Below are positions 24,637-33,396 of a DNA stretch of 39,511 nt, piece after piece. The first letter of the stretch is position 1. Every line of letters begins with the position of its first letter. The stretch is from contig JAJZLQ010000021.1 in NCBI GenBank assembly GCA_021850605.1, positions 1 through 39,511 on the forward strand. The letters run 5' to 3'. The stretch comes from Actinomycetes bacterium. GTDB taxonomy: Bacteria > Actinomycetota > Acidimicrobiia > Acidimicrobiales > Acidimicrobiaceae. The notes under the pieces are model-generated. The model was not told where the DNA came from. It did not search any database and saw nothing but the letters and a program-made list of their open reading frames with translations. A program made the translations under genes and the position numbers.

Positions 24637-25935
24637 CTAAGAGGTCGGCGCGGCAATCAGGTCGATGCCGTCAACAGCTGACACCCTTACATTGTAAAGA
24701 CCGCCGAACTGCAGGTCGTCTGGAACGCGAATCAGGCCATCGATCTCGGGGGCCTCCATGTAGGATCTCGCCTCGCCACGGCGCTGCACTATCACCTCGA
24801 GTTCCCTCCCGACCTGGCCAGCGCGTCCCAGCAGGCATATGCGGTCTGCTACCTCCGACGCCTCCGCCAGCCGCTCGGCGACCAGCCCGGGCGGGACATG
24901 CCCGTCCAGTCCGTCGGCGTAGGTCCCCGCCTCGCGGGAGAACGGGAAGAAGGCGACCCAGTCAAGCCGAGCCTGTTCCAGGAAGTCGAGCAAGGCGTCG
25001 TGATCCTCCTCACTCTCACCGGGATAGCCGATGATGAAATTGGAGCGGAATACCGCGTCAGGGTAGCGCGCTCGAATGGCGTCGATCTTGCGCAGATAGC
25101 TGTCGGAACCACCCGGCCGGCGCATACGTCTGAGCAGCGGACGGGAGACGTGCTGGAGAGAGAGGTCGAAATAGCGTACCCGGGACGCCCCGATCGCATC
25201 GATCAGCTCGTTGGTTAGTTCGCTCGGGTAGACATAGACGAGCCGAACCCACTGCGCCACCTCACCGAGTCGGCCCATCAGCTCCACCAGGCGTTTGGTG
25301 CCGTAGAGATCCTTGCCGTAGCTGGCCAGATCCTGCGCCACGACCACGATCTCCTTCGAGCCGAGCCTTTCGGCTTCCGCAACGAGATCCTCGATCTCCC
25401 GGCTCCGCTGGCGCCCCCGGAAGGAGGGAATGGCGCAGAACCCGCACCTTCGGTCACATCCTTCTGCTGCCTTGAGGTAGGCAAACGGGCGCTTTGACGG
25501 CCCCACGGGGAGGTTGAGTAGGTCGTAGGAGGCATCGAGATCCATTAACGGCAACCGCCGGCGCCGGGTGGGTCCGAGGGAGAGAGTTACACCCGCATCG
25601 GCGGCGAACTCGCCAACGAAATCCTGCTCGAAGCCCGCTACCACATCCACCTCGGGGAGCGCCTCCGCCAGCTCGCCCCGGTAGCGCTCGGCCATACAGC
25701 CCGTAACCACCACCCTGGCGCTCTCCTTCTTCGCCCCAAGCGCATCCAGCACCGCGGCGATGGACTCCTCGCGGGCGGACTCGATGAAGGCGCAGGTGTT
25801 CACCACAACTAGGTCAGCGCTGGCCAGTGATTTCGCGCGCCCGATTCCGCTCGATGCCGCCCGGAAGGCCAGCTTGTCCGAGTCGACTTCGTTCTTGGCG
25901 CACCCGAGCGTTTCGATCCATACAGTCGGCTTCAC
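24637..25935 (-). CDS. rimO: Ribosomal protein S12 methylthiotransferase
   Basis: A 432-aa radical-SAM enzyme that adds a methylthio group to an Asp of ribosomal protein S12. The N-terminal Cys are in ETLGCAKNEVDSD, VVNTCAFIESAREES and VVTGCMAERY; the radical-SAM motif is in AEGCDRRCGFCAIPSFRG (about residue 160). Further signatures are VAQDLASYGKDLYG, SLQHVSRPLLRRMRR and FIIGYPGESEEDH, the last two typical of RimO. A C-terminal TRAM domain follows. The start is GTG at 25935, overlapping the thrB stop (GTGA), so it is coupled to thrB. Confidence 0.96.
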   Translation of the reverse strand: MKPTVWIETLGCAKNEVDSDKLAFRAASSGIGRAKSLASADLVVVNTCAFIESAREESIAAVLDALGAKKESARVVVTGCMAERYRGELAEALPEVDVVAGFEQDFVGEFAADAGVTLSLGPTRRRRLPLMDLDASYDLLNLPVGPSKRPFAYLKAAEGCDRRCGFCAIPSFRGRQRSREIEDLVAEAERLGSKEIVVVAQDLASYGKDLYGTKRLVELMGRLGEVAQWVRLVYVYPSELTNELIDAIGASRVRYFDLSLQHVSRPLLRRMRRPGGSDSYLRKIDAIRARYPDAVFRSNFIIGYPGESEEDHDALLDFLEQARLDWVAFFPFSREAGTYADGLDGHVPPGLVAERLAEASEVADRICLLGRAGQVGRELEVIVQRRGEARSYMEAPEIDGLIRVPDDLQFGGLYNVRVSAVDGIDLIAAPTS

Positions 25936-26789
25936 GGCGCATCATCCAGGACCACCAGCCCCTCGCGATCCACCTCCAGGGGCAGGGGGCGTGCAGCGAT
26001 ACCGGCCTCGATCAGCAAACCCCCGATCGCGCCGGACCGCTCGCGTGCCTCGTCTCGGTCGAAGATTCCGATCACGCTGCTCCCGGCGCCCGACCAGGTG
26101 GCGATGCGGGCCCCGGCGTCGAGCAGGAGTCCCTTCAAGGTCCGTGCCAACGGGAAGACCTGCTCCCTGGCAGCCTCGTGAATGCGGTCCTGGCCGCATT
26201 CCGGGTTGAGGCGATCCAGGTCCGCAAGCCCGGCGAGCAGCATGGCCATGCGCTGCAGGTTGAAGACCGCGTCCTCTGTGGGAATCACTCGGGGAACGGC
26301 CGCACGCGCATCCTTGGTGGAGAGCTCGGCATCGGGGACGATAACCACTGCTGAGAGCCGGGGATCAAGCGGCAACGAGACAACCTCCCATCCATCCTCC
26401 ACGCGCGCACCGGCCACAAGGCCACCCAGATAGCTGGCCCCGGCGTTTTCGCAGTGCCCGTCCACGTCGCTGGCAACCACAAAGGCGTCATATGCGCCGG
26501 CTGCGGCCGCCACCGCGACCGTCAGGGCGGCTGAGGAACCCAGCCCTCGCGCCAAGGGGATCTCGGAGTCGATGGTGATGGCCAGGTTGGTGTGCCCGGT
26601 CACGCTTCGGGCCACGGAGACCGCGAGGTGATCCTCGTCGATGGGCAGGCCGGAGCCTTCTCCTCGGGCGACAATGGTTAGGGCTTCGGCCTCGTGGATT
26701 TCCACCGTCACATACAACGAGAGCGCCAGGCCCAGGGTGTCATACCCTGGGCCGAGATTCGCGCTGGATGCCGGGACCCTTACCTTCAC
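25932..26789 (-). CDS. thrB: Homoserine kinase
   Basis: A 285-aa GHMP kinase that phosphorylates L-homoserine in threonine synthesis. The N-terminus has VRVPASSANLGPGYDTLGLA, the signature of ThrB; the phosphate-binding GHMP loop is IPLARGLGSSAALTVAV (about residue 80), and the C-terminal motif is GAGSSVIGIF. The length is close to family size. The GTG at 26789 has GGGAGGA 7-8 bases upstream. It overlaps rimO by four bases. thrB is usually beside hom and thrC; neither is here, so its location in the ftsK-rimO interval is unusual. A perfect hairpin lies in its first codons. A related GHMP kinase for another alcohol is less likely because the homoserine signature is clear. Confidence 0.87.
   Translation of the reverse strand: MKVRVPASSANLGPGYDTLGLALSLYVTVEIHEAEALTIVARGEGSGLPIDEDHLAVSVARSVTGHTNLAITIDSEIPLARGLGSSAALTVAVAAAAGAYDAFVVASDVDGHCENAGASYLGGLVAGARVEDGWEVVSLPLDPRLSAVVIVPDAELSTKDARAAVPRVIPTEDAVFNLQRMAMLLAGLADLDRLNPECGQDRIHEAAREQVFPLARTLKGLLLDAGARIATWSGAGSSVIGIFDRDEARERSGAIGGLLIEAGIAARPLPLEVDREGLVVLDDAP
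26729..26753 (-). promoter_or_regulatory. Perfect hairpin within the 5' end of thrB
   Basis: GGCCCAGGGT (26729-26738) and ACCCTGGGCC (26744-26753) pair perfectly around a five-base loop, about 36-60 bases into the thrB reading frame. It may slow early translation. It also spells the conserved LGPGYDTLGLA residues, so it may be only a coding coincidence. Confidence 0.35.
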
Positions 26790-26826
26790 CGATGCGTCCT
26801 CCCAAGCACGCGCCGGCCGAAGGCCA

Positions 26827-28131
26827 TCAAAGCCTCCTGAGCTTCCAGCTCAGTCCCGGCGCGGTAACTGCGGACGATGCCGTGACTGGAACGACGGCAC
26901 GCTCCTGACCCAGCGTAACCACCAGTGATCCGATCCGATATCCCGCCGGGAAAGAGGCCGGCAGCTTGGGCGCCAGCTCGAGCCTGTAGCTGACCCGGAG
27001 GCCGGGCCAAGCCACCATCTCCGCACCGCCGGCTGTTACCGCGTCCACCGGCGCCTGTCCGGGTGCGCTAACCACTGCGACGGTCTGGCCGGCCTTCAGC
27101 ACCGGGTAGAGCTTGGGAACCGAGCGGAAGGCGTTTAGGAGGGTCTTTCCGGCGGAAAGGGCGGTCGGCAGCGGCGTATAGCCCTGCTGGCCGAGGATCA
27201 CACCGATCACGCTGGGGTTGGAGGTGACTGACGAGGGCAGTGCGCTCGAGGACGGAAGCGACACCGTGCCCGAAAACGCGAAGTTGCCCCCTGCCGGCGT
27301 GGAGCCCGTCTTGACTCCGGTGATGCCGTCGTGGCCGACAAGTCCGTTGACGTTGTAAACCACCCCGGCGACCGGAAGCGTCGCCTGGGGCATGGCCACG
27401 ATCTGGGCCAGAACCGGGTTTGCAAGTATGGCTGCCTCCGCCTTTAGCTGGTCCGGGGCGGTTCCCGCAGTGCCGGAGTCAAGCCCGGATGGATCCTTGT
27501 AGATCGTGTTGGTCATGCCCAACGACTTGGCCATGGCATTCATCTTGACCACGAAGGCGCTCACCGAGCCGGCATCCCACTGGGCCATCAAAGTGGCCAC
27601 GTTATCGGCCGACGGGATCAGCATCGCCTCCAGGGCCTGGAGCTCGCTCAACTGCTCGCCCTGGGTCACGACCATCACAGAGTCCTGAGCCGCCAGCATC
27701 GACTGGTAGTTGGCAACGTCACCAGCAGTGACGGTGATAGTTGGGCCACTCTTGCCCGGAGCCAGCGGGTGGTCGTGAACGATCACAAGCGCCGAGACCA
27801 TTTTGGCCACTGAAGCGAGGCCGATTGGAGTTGTCTGGCCGTGGTTGCCGGTCGAGCCGATTCCGAGCACACCGACATCGGCCGAACCCTGACTCGGCCA
27901 GGGGAGCGCGGGTAGAGACCCCGGTATGACCGATGAGGTCGGCATGGAGATTTTTGCGGTCGGCAAAGGGGGCTTGCGCAGCAGCTGGATCGCCGAGCCG
28001 ATCAGGGCGAGGATCACTATTACCAGCAGCACGGTCCCAGCTCTGCGCAAACCGCTGGAGCGGTCGCGGCGGTAATAGCCGCCCCGCCCGCTCATACGCT
28101 CGCGCGGCAGCCATGAGTCGTTGCGTGGCAT
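26827..28131 (-). CDS. D-alanyl-D-alanine carboxypeptidase (S11 family)
   Basis: A 434-aa membrane-anchored penicillin-binding protein. A basic N-terminus is followed by one transmembrane helix (AGTVLLVIVILALIGSAIQLL, about residues 31-51), so the catalytic part lies outside the membrane. All three active-site motifs are present: SxxK in LASVAKMVSALV (about residue 108), SxN in IPSADNVATLM (about 173) and KTG in ITGVKTGSTPAGGNF (about 270). The enzyme trims the terminal D-Ala of peptidoglycan stem peptides. A Ser/Pro-rich linker precedes the domain, and the last 100 residues form a beta-rich C-terminal region. It lies between ftsK (145-base gap) and thrB (37-base gap) on the same strand. No signal peptidase site is evident, so it stays anchored. 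Confidence 0.92.
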   Translation of the reverse strand: MPRNDSWLPRERMSGRGGYYRRDRSSGLRRAGTVLLVIVILALIGSAIQLLRKPPLPTAKISMPTSSVIPGSLPALPWPSQGSADVGVLGIGSTGNHGQTTPIGLASVAKMVSALVIVHDHPLAPGKSGPTITVTAGDVANYQSMLAAQDSVMVVTQGEQLSELQALEAMLIPSADNVATLMAQWDAGSVSAFVVKMNAMAKSLGMTNTIYKDPSGLDSGTAGTAPDQLKAEAAILANPVLAQIVAMPQATLPVAGVVYNVNGLVGHDGITGVKTGSTPAGGNFAFSGTVSLPSSSALPSSVTSNPSVIGVILGQQGYTPLPTALSAGKTLLNAFRSVPKLYPVLKAGQTVAVVSAPGQAPVDAVTAGGAEMVAWPGLRVSYRLELAPKLPASFPAGYRIGSLVVTLGQERAVVPVTASSAVTAPGLSWKLRRL

Positions 28132-28276
28132 GGACAGTCTTCCTTTTGTTCGTTTTCCAGCGCGATAGGGATGCCTTCACCGCGAACCGAATGACTCCGG
28201 GCGCCGGTGGGACAGGTACAGGCTAATGGGTGGCGCTGTCACCGGTTCGAGGCGTGCCCCGGCCTGCGCCTACGCT

Positions 28277-30649
28277 TCAGCCGTGAGTCTCGAGGTAGTT
28301 CTCGAGCTCCTCTTTGCTCATAAGCACGACCCTCGGCTTCGATCCTTCGAGCGGCCCGACAATGCCGTGGCGCTCGAGGAGATCCATGAGCCGTCCAGCC
28401 CGGGAAAAGCCCACCTTCAACTTGCGCTGCAGCATGGAAGTCGATCCCAGCTGGGACTTGACCACCAACTCCATCGCCGCTTGAAAGAGCTCGTCCTCAT
28501 CTTCGGGCTGGGTCTCCACCTCCGCCGGTGTTTCGCTGCTGTTGAACTCTCCGAGATAGCTCGCCTTTCCCTGGCGCACCCAAGAGCCCACCACCTTGCG
28601 TACCTCCTCCTCGGAGACCCAGGGGGCCTGAATACGCTGGGGGTGGGAAGACGAGGCGCCAAGGAAGAGCATGTCCCCCTTGCCCACCAGGCGCTCGGCA
28701 CCGGGCTGGTCAAGGATCACTCGGGAGTCGGCCAACGAAGAGACCGAAAAGGCCATTCTCGAGGGAATGTTGGCCTTGATCAAACCAGTTATCACGTCCA
28801 CGCTGGGCCGCTGGGTGGCAATCACCAGGTGGATGCCGACCGCCCTGGCCATTTGGGCGATGCGGCAGATCGACTCCTCGACGTCGCGGGCCGCGACCAT
28901 CATCAGATCGTTCAGCTCGTCCACTACCACCAGGATGAAGGGCAGCCGGGAATAGCGCGGCTCGGGACTCTCGTCGAAGAGCGGCGCAGGGCCCGACTCC
29001 ACCTCCACCTCACCTGCCAGCTCCGCAGGCAAGTCGTCCGCGCCCATGTTCTCGATGATCTGGTTGTAGCCGTAGATGTCACGCGCTCCCAGCTCGGAGA
29101 GCATGTCATAGCGGCGCTCCATCTCCTTGACCGCCCAGGCCAGAGCATTGGCCGCCTTCTTGGGATTGGTGACAACCGGGGTCAGGAGGTGCGGCACACC
29201 GTTGTACTGGCCCAGCTCCACCCGCTTGGGATCGACGAGTATCAGCCTCACCTGCTCCGGAGTGGATCGCATGAGGATGGAGGTGAGGATGGAGTTTAGG
29301 CATGATGACTTGCCCGACCCGGTTGCGCCCGCGATGAGGATGTGGGGCATCTCCGACAGGTTGATGAGGACCGGCTTGCCGGAAATGTCGCGGCCGGCCG
29401 CAACCGCTAGCGGGTGCTGGTTGGCATCGGCCTCGGGCGACAGCAGGACATCCGCAAGTGCGACCACCACCCGCTTGTGATTCGGGACCTCGACGCCGAT
29501 GGCGCTGCGCCCCGGGATGGGAGCCAGTATTCGCACATCGGCGGCGGCCATGGCGTAGGCGATATCCTTGTGCAGCGAAGTGACGCGCGCGACCTTCACG
29601 CCCGATCCGAGTTCGAGTTCATAACGGGTTACGGTCGGACCGACTGTCATTCCCACCAGGGAAGTTTCCACCTTGTGCGTGGCAAGTGCCTCGGAAAGCA
29701 CCTTGCCACGCCGCCATAACTCGTCCTTGTCCAGGGAGCGGCTAACCGAACGCTTGAGCAGGGTGGGAGCGGGAAGCTTCCAGGTCACCTTGCCGCCGTC
29801 CGGAGGCGCGGGCGCGCCCTCCGCGGCCACCGGCTCCTCGGCGAGGGGCGCCTCGGATGCGAATTGCTCGGCCCCTAGAACCTCCTCAACCGGTACATCC
29901 GCCTCCGGGCTCGAGGCCTGCGGCTGGTAGGCAGGTTCGGAGAGACGTTCGAGAAAGCTTGGCGAAACTTCTCCGGGATCTACCTCGGTGACGCCTATAC
30001 GTCGAGCGCCGGCGCGCTGATCACGCCGGCCGGCAAGCGACTCCAGGAGCGGACCCCTGATTCTGCGCACCAGGCGAATTGGCGAGTGGCCGAGGGCATC
30101 GGCGAAAAAAGCCAGCGCTGCCAACCCGAGGACCAGCTTCGCACCTCCGGAGGATAGAGCGGAGGCCAACCCGATATAGGTGTAGTGTCCGAGCGCTCCG
30201 CCGCGAGCGGCCAGGGTTGCATCCCGCCCGGCGCCGGCCCATCCGGCCACCTCGGAGGCAAGCGCCCAGAGGCCTAGCACAGCCGATAGGCGGAAACGCC
30301 GGGGCAAGCGCGCGCGCTGGTCGAGCAGCATGAAAATGCTGACAGAAGCGAGAAAGAGGTATCCGGCCACCCGAAGTGGCCCGAACAGGTAGGCCATGGC
30401 GCCGTCTAGCGCCTTTCCCACTGCCCCGAGTACACCAAGGAAAGAGAGGGCGAAGATGGCCGCCACGGCAAGCAGAAGCAGGCCTGCGAGATCAGCCTGA
30501 CGGTCGTGGGCGACCGGCTTGGCAGCCGTCACCGCCTGGCTCCGGCGCCGCGACGAAGCTCCGGGCGTGGGCTTTGAGCGGCCCTTCCCGGAGTTGCGCG
30601 GCGTACTGCGCTTGGATGTGCCCCTGCTGGCCAGCGTCACACCTCCCAC
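28277..30649 (-). CDS. ftsK: DNA translocase FtsK/SpoIIIE
   Basis: A 790-aa septal DNA pump that moves chromosome ends out of the closing division site. The N-terminal part has about four membrane helices (residues about 50-190, for example LAGLLLLAVAAIFALSFLG and VAGYLFLASVSIFML). A Pro/Glu-rich linker follows (about 200-290). The motor has Walker A ILIAGATGSGKSSCLNS (about residue 440) and Walker B PFILVVVDELNDLMMVA, then ATQRPSVDVITGLIKANIPS. The C-terminal winged-helix gamma domain (STSMLQRKLKVGFSRAGRLM), which reads polarity sequences, is intact. Walker B has DELND where DELAD is common. The start is GTG at 30649; GTG 30640 is possible. Confidence 0.97.
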   Translation of the reverse strand: MGGVTLASRGTSKRSTPRNSGKGRSKPTPGASSRRRSQAVTAAKPVAHDRQADLAGLLLLAVAAIFALSFLGVLGAVGKALDGAMAYLFGPLRVAGYLFLASVSIFMLLDQRARLPRRFRLSAVLGLWALASEVAGWAGAGRDATLAARGGALGHYTYIGLASALSSGGAKLVLGLAALAFFADALGHSPIRLVRRIRGPLLESLAGRRDQRAGARRIGVTEVDPGEVSPSFLERLSEPAYQPQASSPEADVPVEEVLGAEQFASEAPLAEEPVAAEGAPAPPDGGKVTWKLPAPTLLKRSVSRSLDKDELWRRGKVLSEALATHKVETSLVGMTVGPTVTRYELELGSGVKVARVTSLHKDIAYAMAAADVRILAPIPGRSAIGVEVPNHKRVVVALADVLLSPEADANQHPLAVAAGRDISGKPVLINLSEMPHILIAGATGSGKSSCLNSILTSILMRSTPEQVRLILVDPKRVELGQYNGVPHLLTPVVTNPKKAANALAWAVKEMERRYDMLSELGARDIYGYNQIIENMGADDLPAELAGEVEVESGPAPLFDESPEPRYSRLPFILVVVDELNDLMMVAARDVEESICRIAQMARAVGIHLVIATQRPSVDVITGLIKANIPSRMAFSVSSLADSRVILDQPGAERLVGKGDMLFLGASSSHPQRIQAPWVSEEEVRKVVGSWVRQGKASYLGEFNSSETPAEVETQPEDEDELFQAAMELVVKSQLGSTSMLQRKLKVGFSRAGRLMDLLERHGIVGPLEGSKPRVVLMSKEELENYLETHG

Positions 30650-30739
30650 GGTACCAGTTCCGTGCCTCGGGCAAGAGGCGGAATTACAGCCTTGTCACCA
30701 ACGCTACCCCGCCGCCACTTGCTGCCGGGCTGCCCATGG

Positions 30740-32440
30740 TCAGATCTCGGTAACCACCGGTATAACCATTGGCCGCATGTTGGTGCGCTTCTCGATCAGC
30801 TTTGCCGCCGCCTTGCGTATGTGGCGGGCCACGGTTTCGGAGTCCGGTGCGCCCTCGGAGACCGCGGAGTCGATGGCACGCCGGACAGCATCGCCCAGGT
30901 CGCCCAGCAATTGCTCCACCACCTCGTGCTCGTCGTCGGCATGGTGGGCCCAGCCACGGGTGATTATCTCCGGTCCCGTGATCACGACCCCGCTGCCGGC
31001 CTCCATCGCCACCACCACTATGACCACGCCATCGGAGGCCAAGGTTCTGCGGTCGCGCAGCACTCCCTTGGAGATCCCGCCCACAGCTCCGTCCACGTAG
31101 AGGTAGTTGGCACTCACCCTGCCACGCTTGGCGAAAGTTCCCTCCCCAACCTCGACCACGTCACCGTCCATCGCGACGATCACCTGATCCTGATCCAGGC
31201 CCATTTCGATGGCAAGTGCCGCGTGGCTCGAAAGATGCCGGAACTCGCCGTGCACCGGGATGAACGACTCGGGCTGGCAGACCGAATGTAGCAGGCGAAG
31301 CTCATCCCGCTTCGCATGCCCTGAGGTATGCACCCTGGCGATGCCGGCATGTATCACCTCGGCACCACGCCGGTGGAGACCATTGATGACCTTGCCCACC
31401 GCGGATTCATTGCCGGGAATGATATCGGCGGAAATGATGACCACGTCGCGATTGGAGAGCTTTAGGAAGCGGTTCTCGTTCGCCGCCATGAGGCTCAGCG
31501 CGGAGAGGGGCTCGCCCTGACTGCCGGTGGAGATCACGCAAACCTTATCGTCCGGGAACTGGGACACCTTCTCGATCTCGGCCAGGTGGCGCTCGGGTAT
31601 GTCCAGCAGCCCCAGGCTACGCGCCAAAGCGATGTTGCGCCCCATGGAGCGACCGAGAGGGAAGACCATCCGCCCGCAATCGATCGCGGCGTCGGCGATC
31701 TGCTGGATCCGATGTATGTGGGAGGCGAAGCAGGTCACCACCACTCTCTTGCCCTTGAAACGCGGCATTATCTGGTCAAGGACCTCGCCCACGCTCGACT
31801 CGGACTGGGAATGACCCTCCTCCTCGGCGTTGGTGGAGTCGCCGAGAAGGAGCCGGATGCCCTCCGTCCTGGCGATTTGGGCCATCCTGCCGATGTCAGG
31901 AAGGCGGCCGTCGACCGGGCTCAGGTCGAACTTGAAGTCCCCGCTATGGACGATTGTGCCAAAACGGGTGCGGATCGCCAAAGCGTGCGCGTCGGGTACC
32001 GAGTGGGTGACGGGAATGAACTCCACGCTGAATCCACCCGCCTGCACGACGTCGCCGTCCTCGACCGGGGTCAGCTCGGCGCGACCCAGAAGGCCGGCCT
32101 CCTCTATTCGCGATCGCGCCAATGAAAGGGCAAGCTGTGAGCCCCAGATCTTGAGGGGCATTTCCCTCAGCAGGTACGGCAAAGCGCCGATATGGTCCTC
32201 GTGGCCGTGGGTCACCGCCACACCCAGCACCTTGTCGGCGTTCTCCTGCAGATATTCGAAGTCCGGCAGGATCAGGTCGATCCCCGGGGTCTCCAAGGTG
32301 GGGAACATCAGTCCGCAATCGATGATCAGTATTTCGCCGTCCAACTCGATGGCGGCGCAGTTCCTTCCGATCTCGCCCAGGCCGCCCAGAAAGACGACCT
32401 TAAGATTGTCATTGGATGATTTCTTGTTGTCTGGACTCAA
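30740..32440 (-). CDS. rnj: Ribonuclease J
   Basis: A 566-aa metallo-beta-lactamase/beta-CASP ribonuclease with 5'-exo and endonuclease activity in mRNA decay and rRNA maturation. It has GGLGEIGRNCAAIELDGE at the N-terminus and the metal motif VTHGHEDHIGALPYL (about residue 75). Further ligands are in PVTHSVPDAHALA and HSGDFKFD, and the beta-CASP region has CFASHIHRIQQIADAA and HTSGHAKRDEL with PVHGEFRHL. The C-terminal domain follows. The TTG at 32440 overlaps the dapA stop (TTGA), and AAGGCGG stands about seven bases upstream. No other start fits before LKVVFLGG. Together with pnp it forms the RNA-decay pair of this locus. Confidence 0.97.
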   Translation of the reverse strand: MSPDNKKSSNDNLKVVFLGGLGEIGRNCAAIELDGEILIIDCGLMFPTLETPGIDLILPDFEYLQENADKVLGVAVTHGHEDHIGALPYLLREMPLKIWGSQLALSLARSRIEEAGLLGRAELTPVEDGDVVQAGGFSVEFIPVTHSVPDAHALAIRTRFGTIVHSGDFKFDLSPVDGRLPDIGRMAQIARTEGIRLLLGDSTNAEEEGHSQSESSVGEVLDQIMPRFKGKRVVVTCFASHIHRIQQIADAAIDCGRMVFPLGRSMGRNIALARSLGLLDIPERHLAEIEKVSQFPDDKVCVISTGSQGEPLSALSLMAANENRFLKLSNRDVVIISADIIPGNESAVGKVINGLHRRGAEVIHAGIARVHTSGHAKRDELRLLHSVCQPESFIPVHGEFRHLSSHAALAIEMGLDQDQVIVAMDGDVVEVGEGTFAKRGRVSANYLYVDGAVGGISKGVLRDRRTLASDGVVIVVVAMEAGSGVVITGPEIITRGWAHHADDEHEVVEQLLGDLGDAVRRAIDSAVSEGAPDSETVARHIRKAAAKLIEKRTNMRPMVIPVVTEI

Positions 32441-33363
32441 GAAGCCGCCTTTATGTTCAGCTCGGATGCCGCATCGGCCAGGCCGGACAAGACCACGCCA
32501 GCGTCGTCGGCCAGCCAGTCAGGCCCCTTGCCCAGCGGCAGCCGGCAATCCCCGGCTGCATAGCCCAGCTGTTCCATCATGGCCTTGGTGGGCACCGGGT
32601 TGGGCGCCGCCTCCGAGGTCTCGAAAATGTATGAAGGGACCAGGGCGCGGTTGATCTCAGCCGCCCTGGCCACGTTGCCTGCGAAGAAGCTCTCCAGCAT
32701 GGCCGCAAAAAAGGGCGTCGCCCAGTGTGTCGCCACGCCGATCACGCCCACGGCACCGACGGATAGCAACGGCAGCGTCAGCGAGTCGTCGCCCGAGTAG
32801 ACGTCGAATCCCGCCTTGGCCCGCCCCAGAAGCTCCGCGGTCGCAGCCGGGCTCCCGGCCGCGTCCTTCAGGGCGACAAGGTTGTCGAGTTCATCGGCAA
32901 GCGCAATGATCGTGTCCGCCGCCACCTTCCGACCCGTCCGCACCGGGATGTCGTAGAGAACCACCGGAAGTTTGGTGGCGCCTGCCACCGCCCGGAAGTG
33001 CCCGGCGATTCCTGACTGCGCAGGGCGGTTGTAATAAGGCGCAACCGCCAGGATGCCGGCCACACCCACGCGCTCGGCCGAGGCGGTCATGTGCACGGAG
33101 TGGGCTGTGTCGTTGGAGCCGGACCCCGCGATAACCGGAATAGTGACCGCCGACGCCACGGCCTCCCAGATGGCGATCTTCTCCTCGTCGGTGAGGGTCG
33201 AGGCCTCGCCGGTGGTTCCGGTGAGGACCAAGGCGGTGTTGCCCTGCGACTCGAGGAAGCGGGCGATACTCACCGTCTTGCCGATATCGAGGCCGCCCTC
33301 GGCGTCAAATGCCGTCACCATCGCAGTGATGACCGGGCCGAACAGGTCGGCGGCAGTTCCCAT
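32437..33363 (-). CDS. dapA: 4-hydroxy-tetrahydrodipicolinate synthase
   Basis: A 308-aa TIM-barrel aldolase that condenses pyruvate with aspartate semialdehyde, the first step committed to diaminopimelate. Signatures are VLTGTTGEASTLTDEEK (about residue 42), LAVAPYYNRPAQSG with the catalytic Tyr (about 133), and LVALKDAAGS with the Schiff-base Lys (about 162). The ATG at 33363 has GGAGG five bases upstream. It lies 33 bases after dapB and overlaps rnj by four bases. The dapB-dapA-rnj order in one direction is common in actinobacteria. No lysine riboswitch or attenuator is evident ahead of it. Confidence 0.95.
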   Translation of the reverse strand: MGTAADLFGPVITAMVTAFDAEGGLDIGKTVSIARFLESQGNTALVLTGTTGEASTLTDEEKIAIWEAVASAVTIPVIAGSGSNDTAHSVHMTASAERVGVAGILAVAPYYNRPAQSGIAGHFRAVAGATKLPVVLYDIPVRTGRKVAADTIIALADELDNLVALKDAAGSPAATAELLGRAKAGFDVYSGDDSLTLPLLSVGAVGVIGVATHWATPFFAAMLESFFAGNVARAAEINRALVPSYIFETSEAAPNPVPTKAMMEQLGYAAGDCRLPLGKGPDWLADDAGVVLSGLADAASELNIKAAS

Positions 33364-33396
33364 GGTGCCCTCCAGGATATTTCCGTTGAACGGAGT

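Noticed and set aside
28226-29299. A 357-codon plus-strand open frame
   Set aside because: It is antisense to ftsK and shows no coherent protein pattern.
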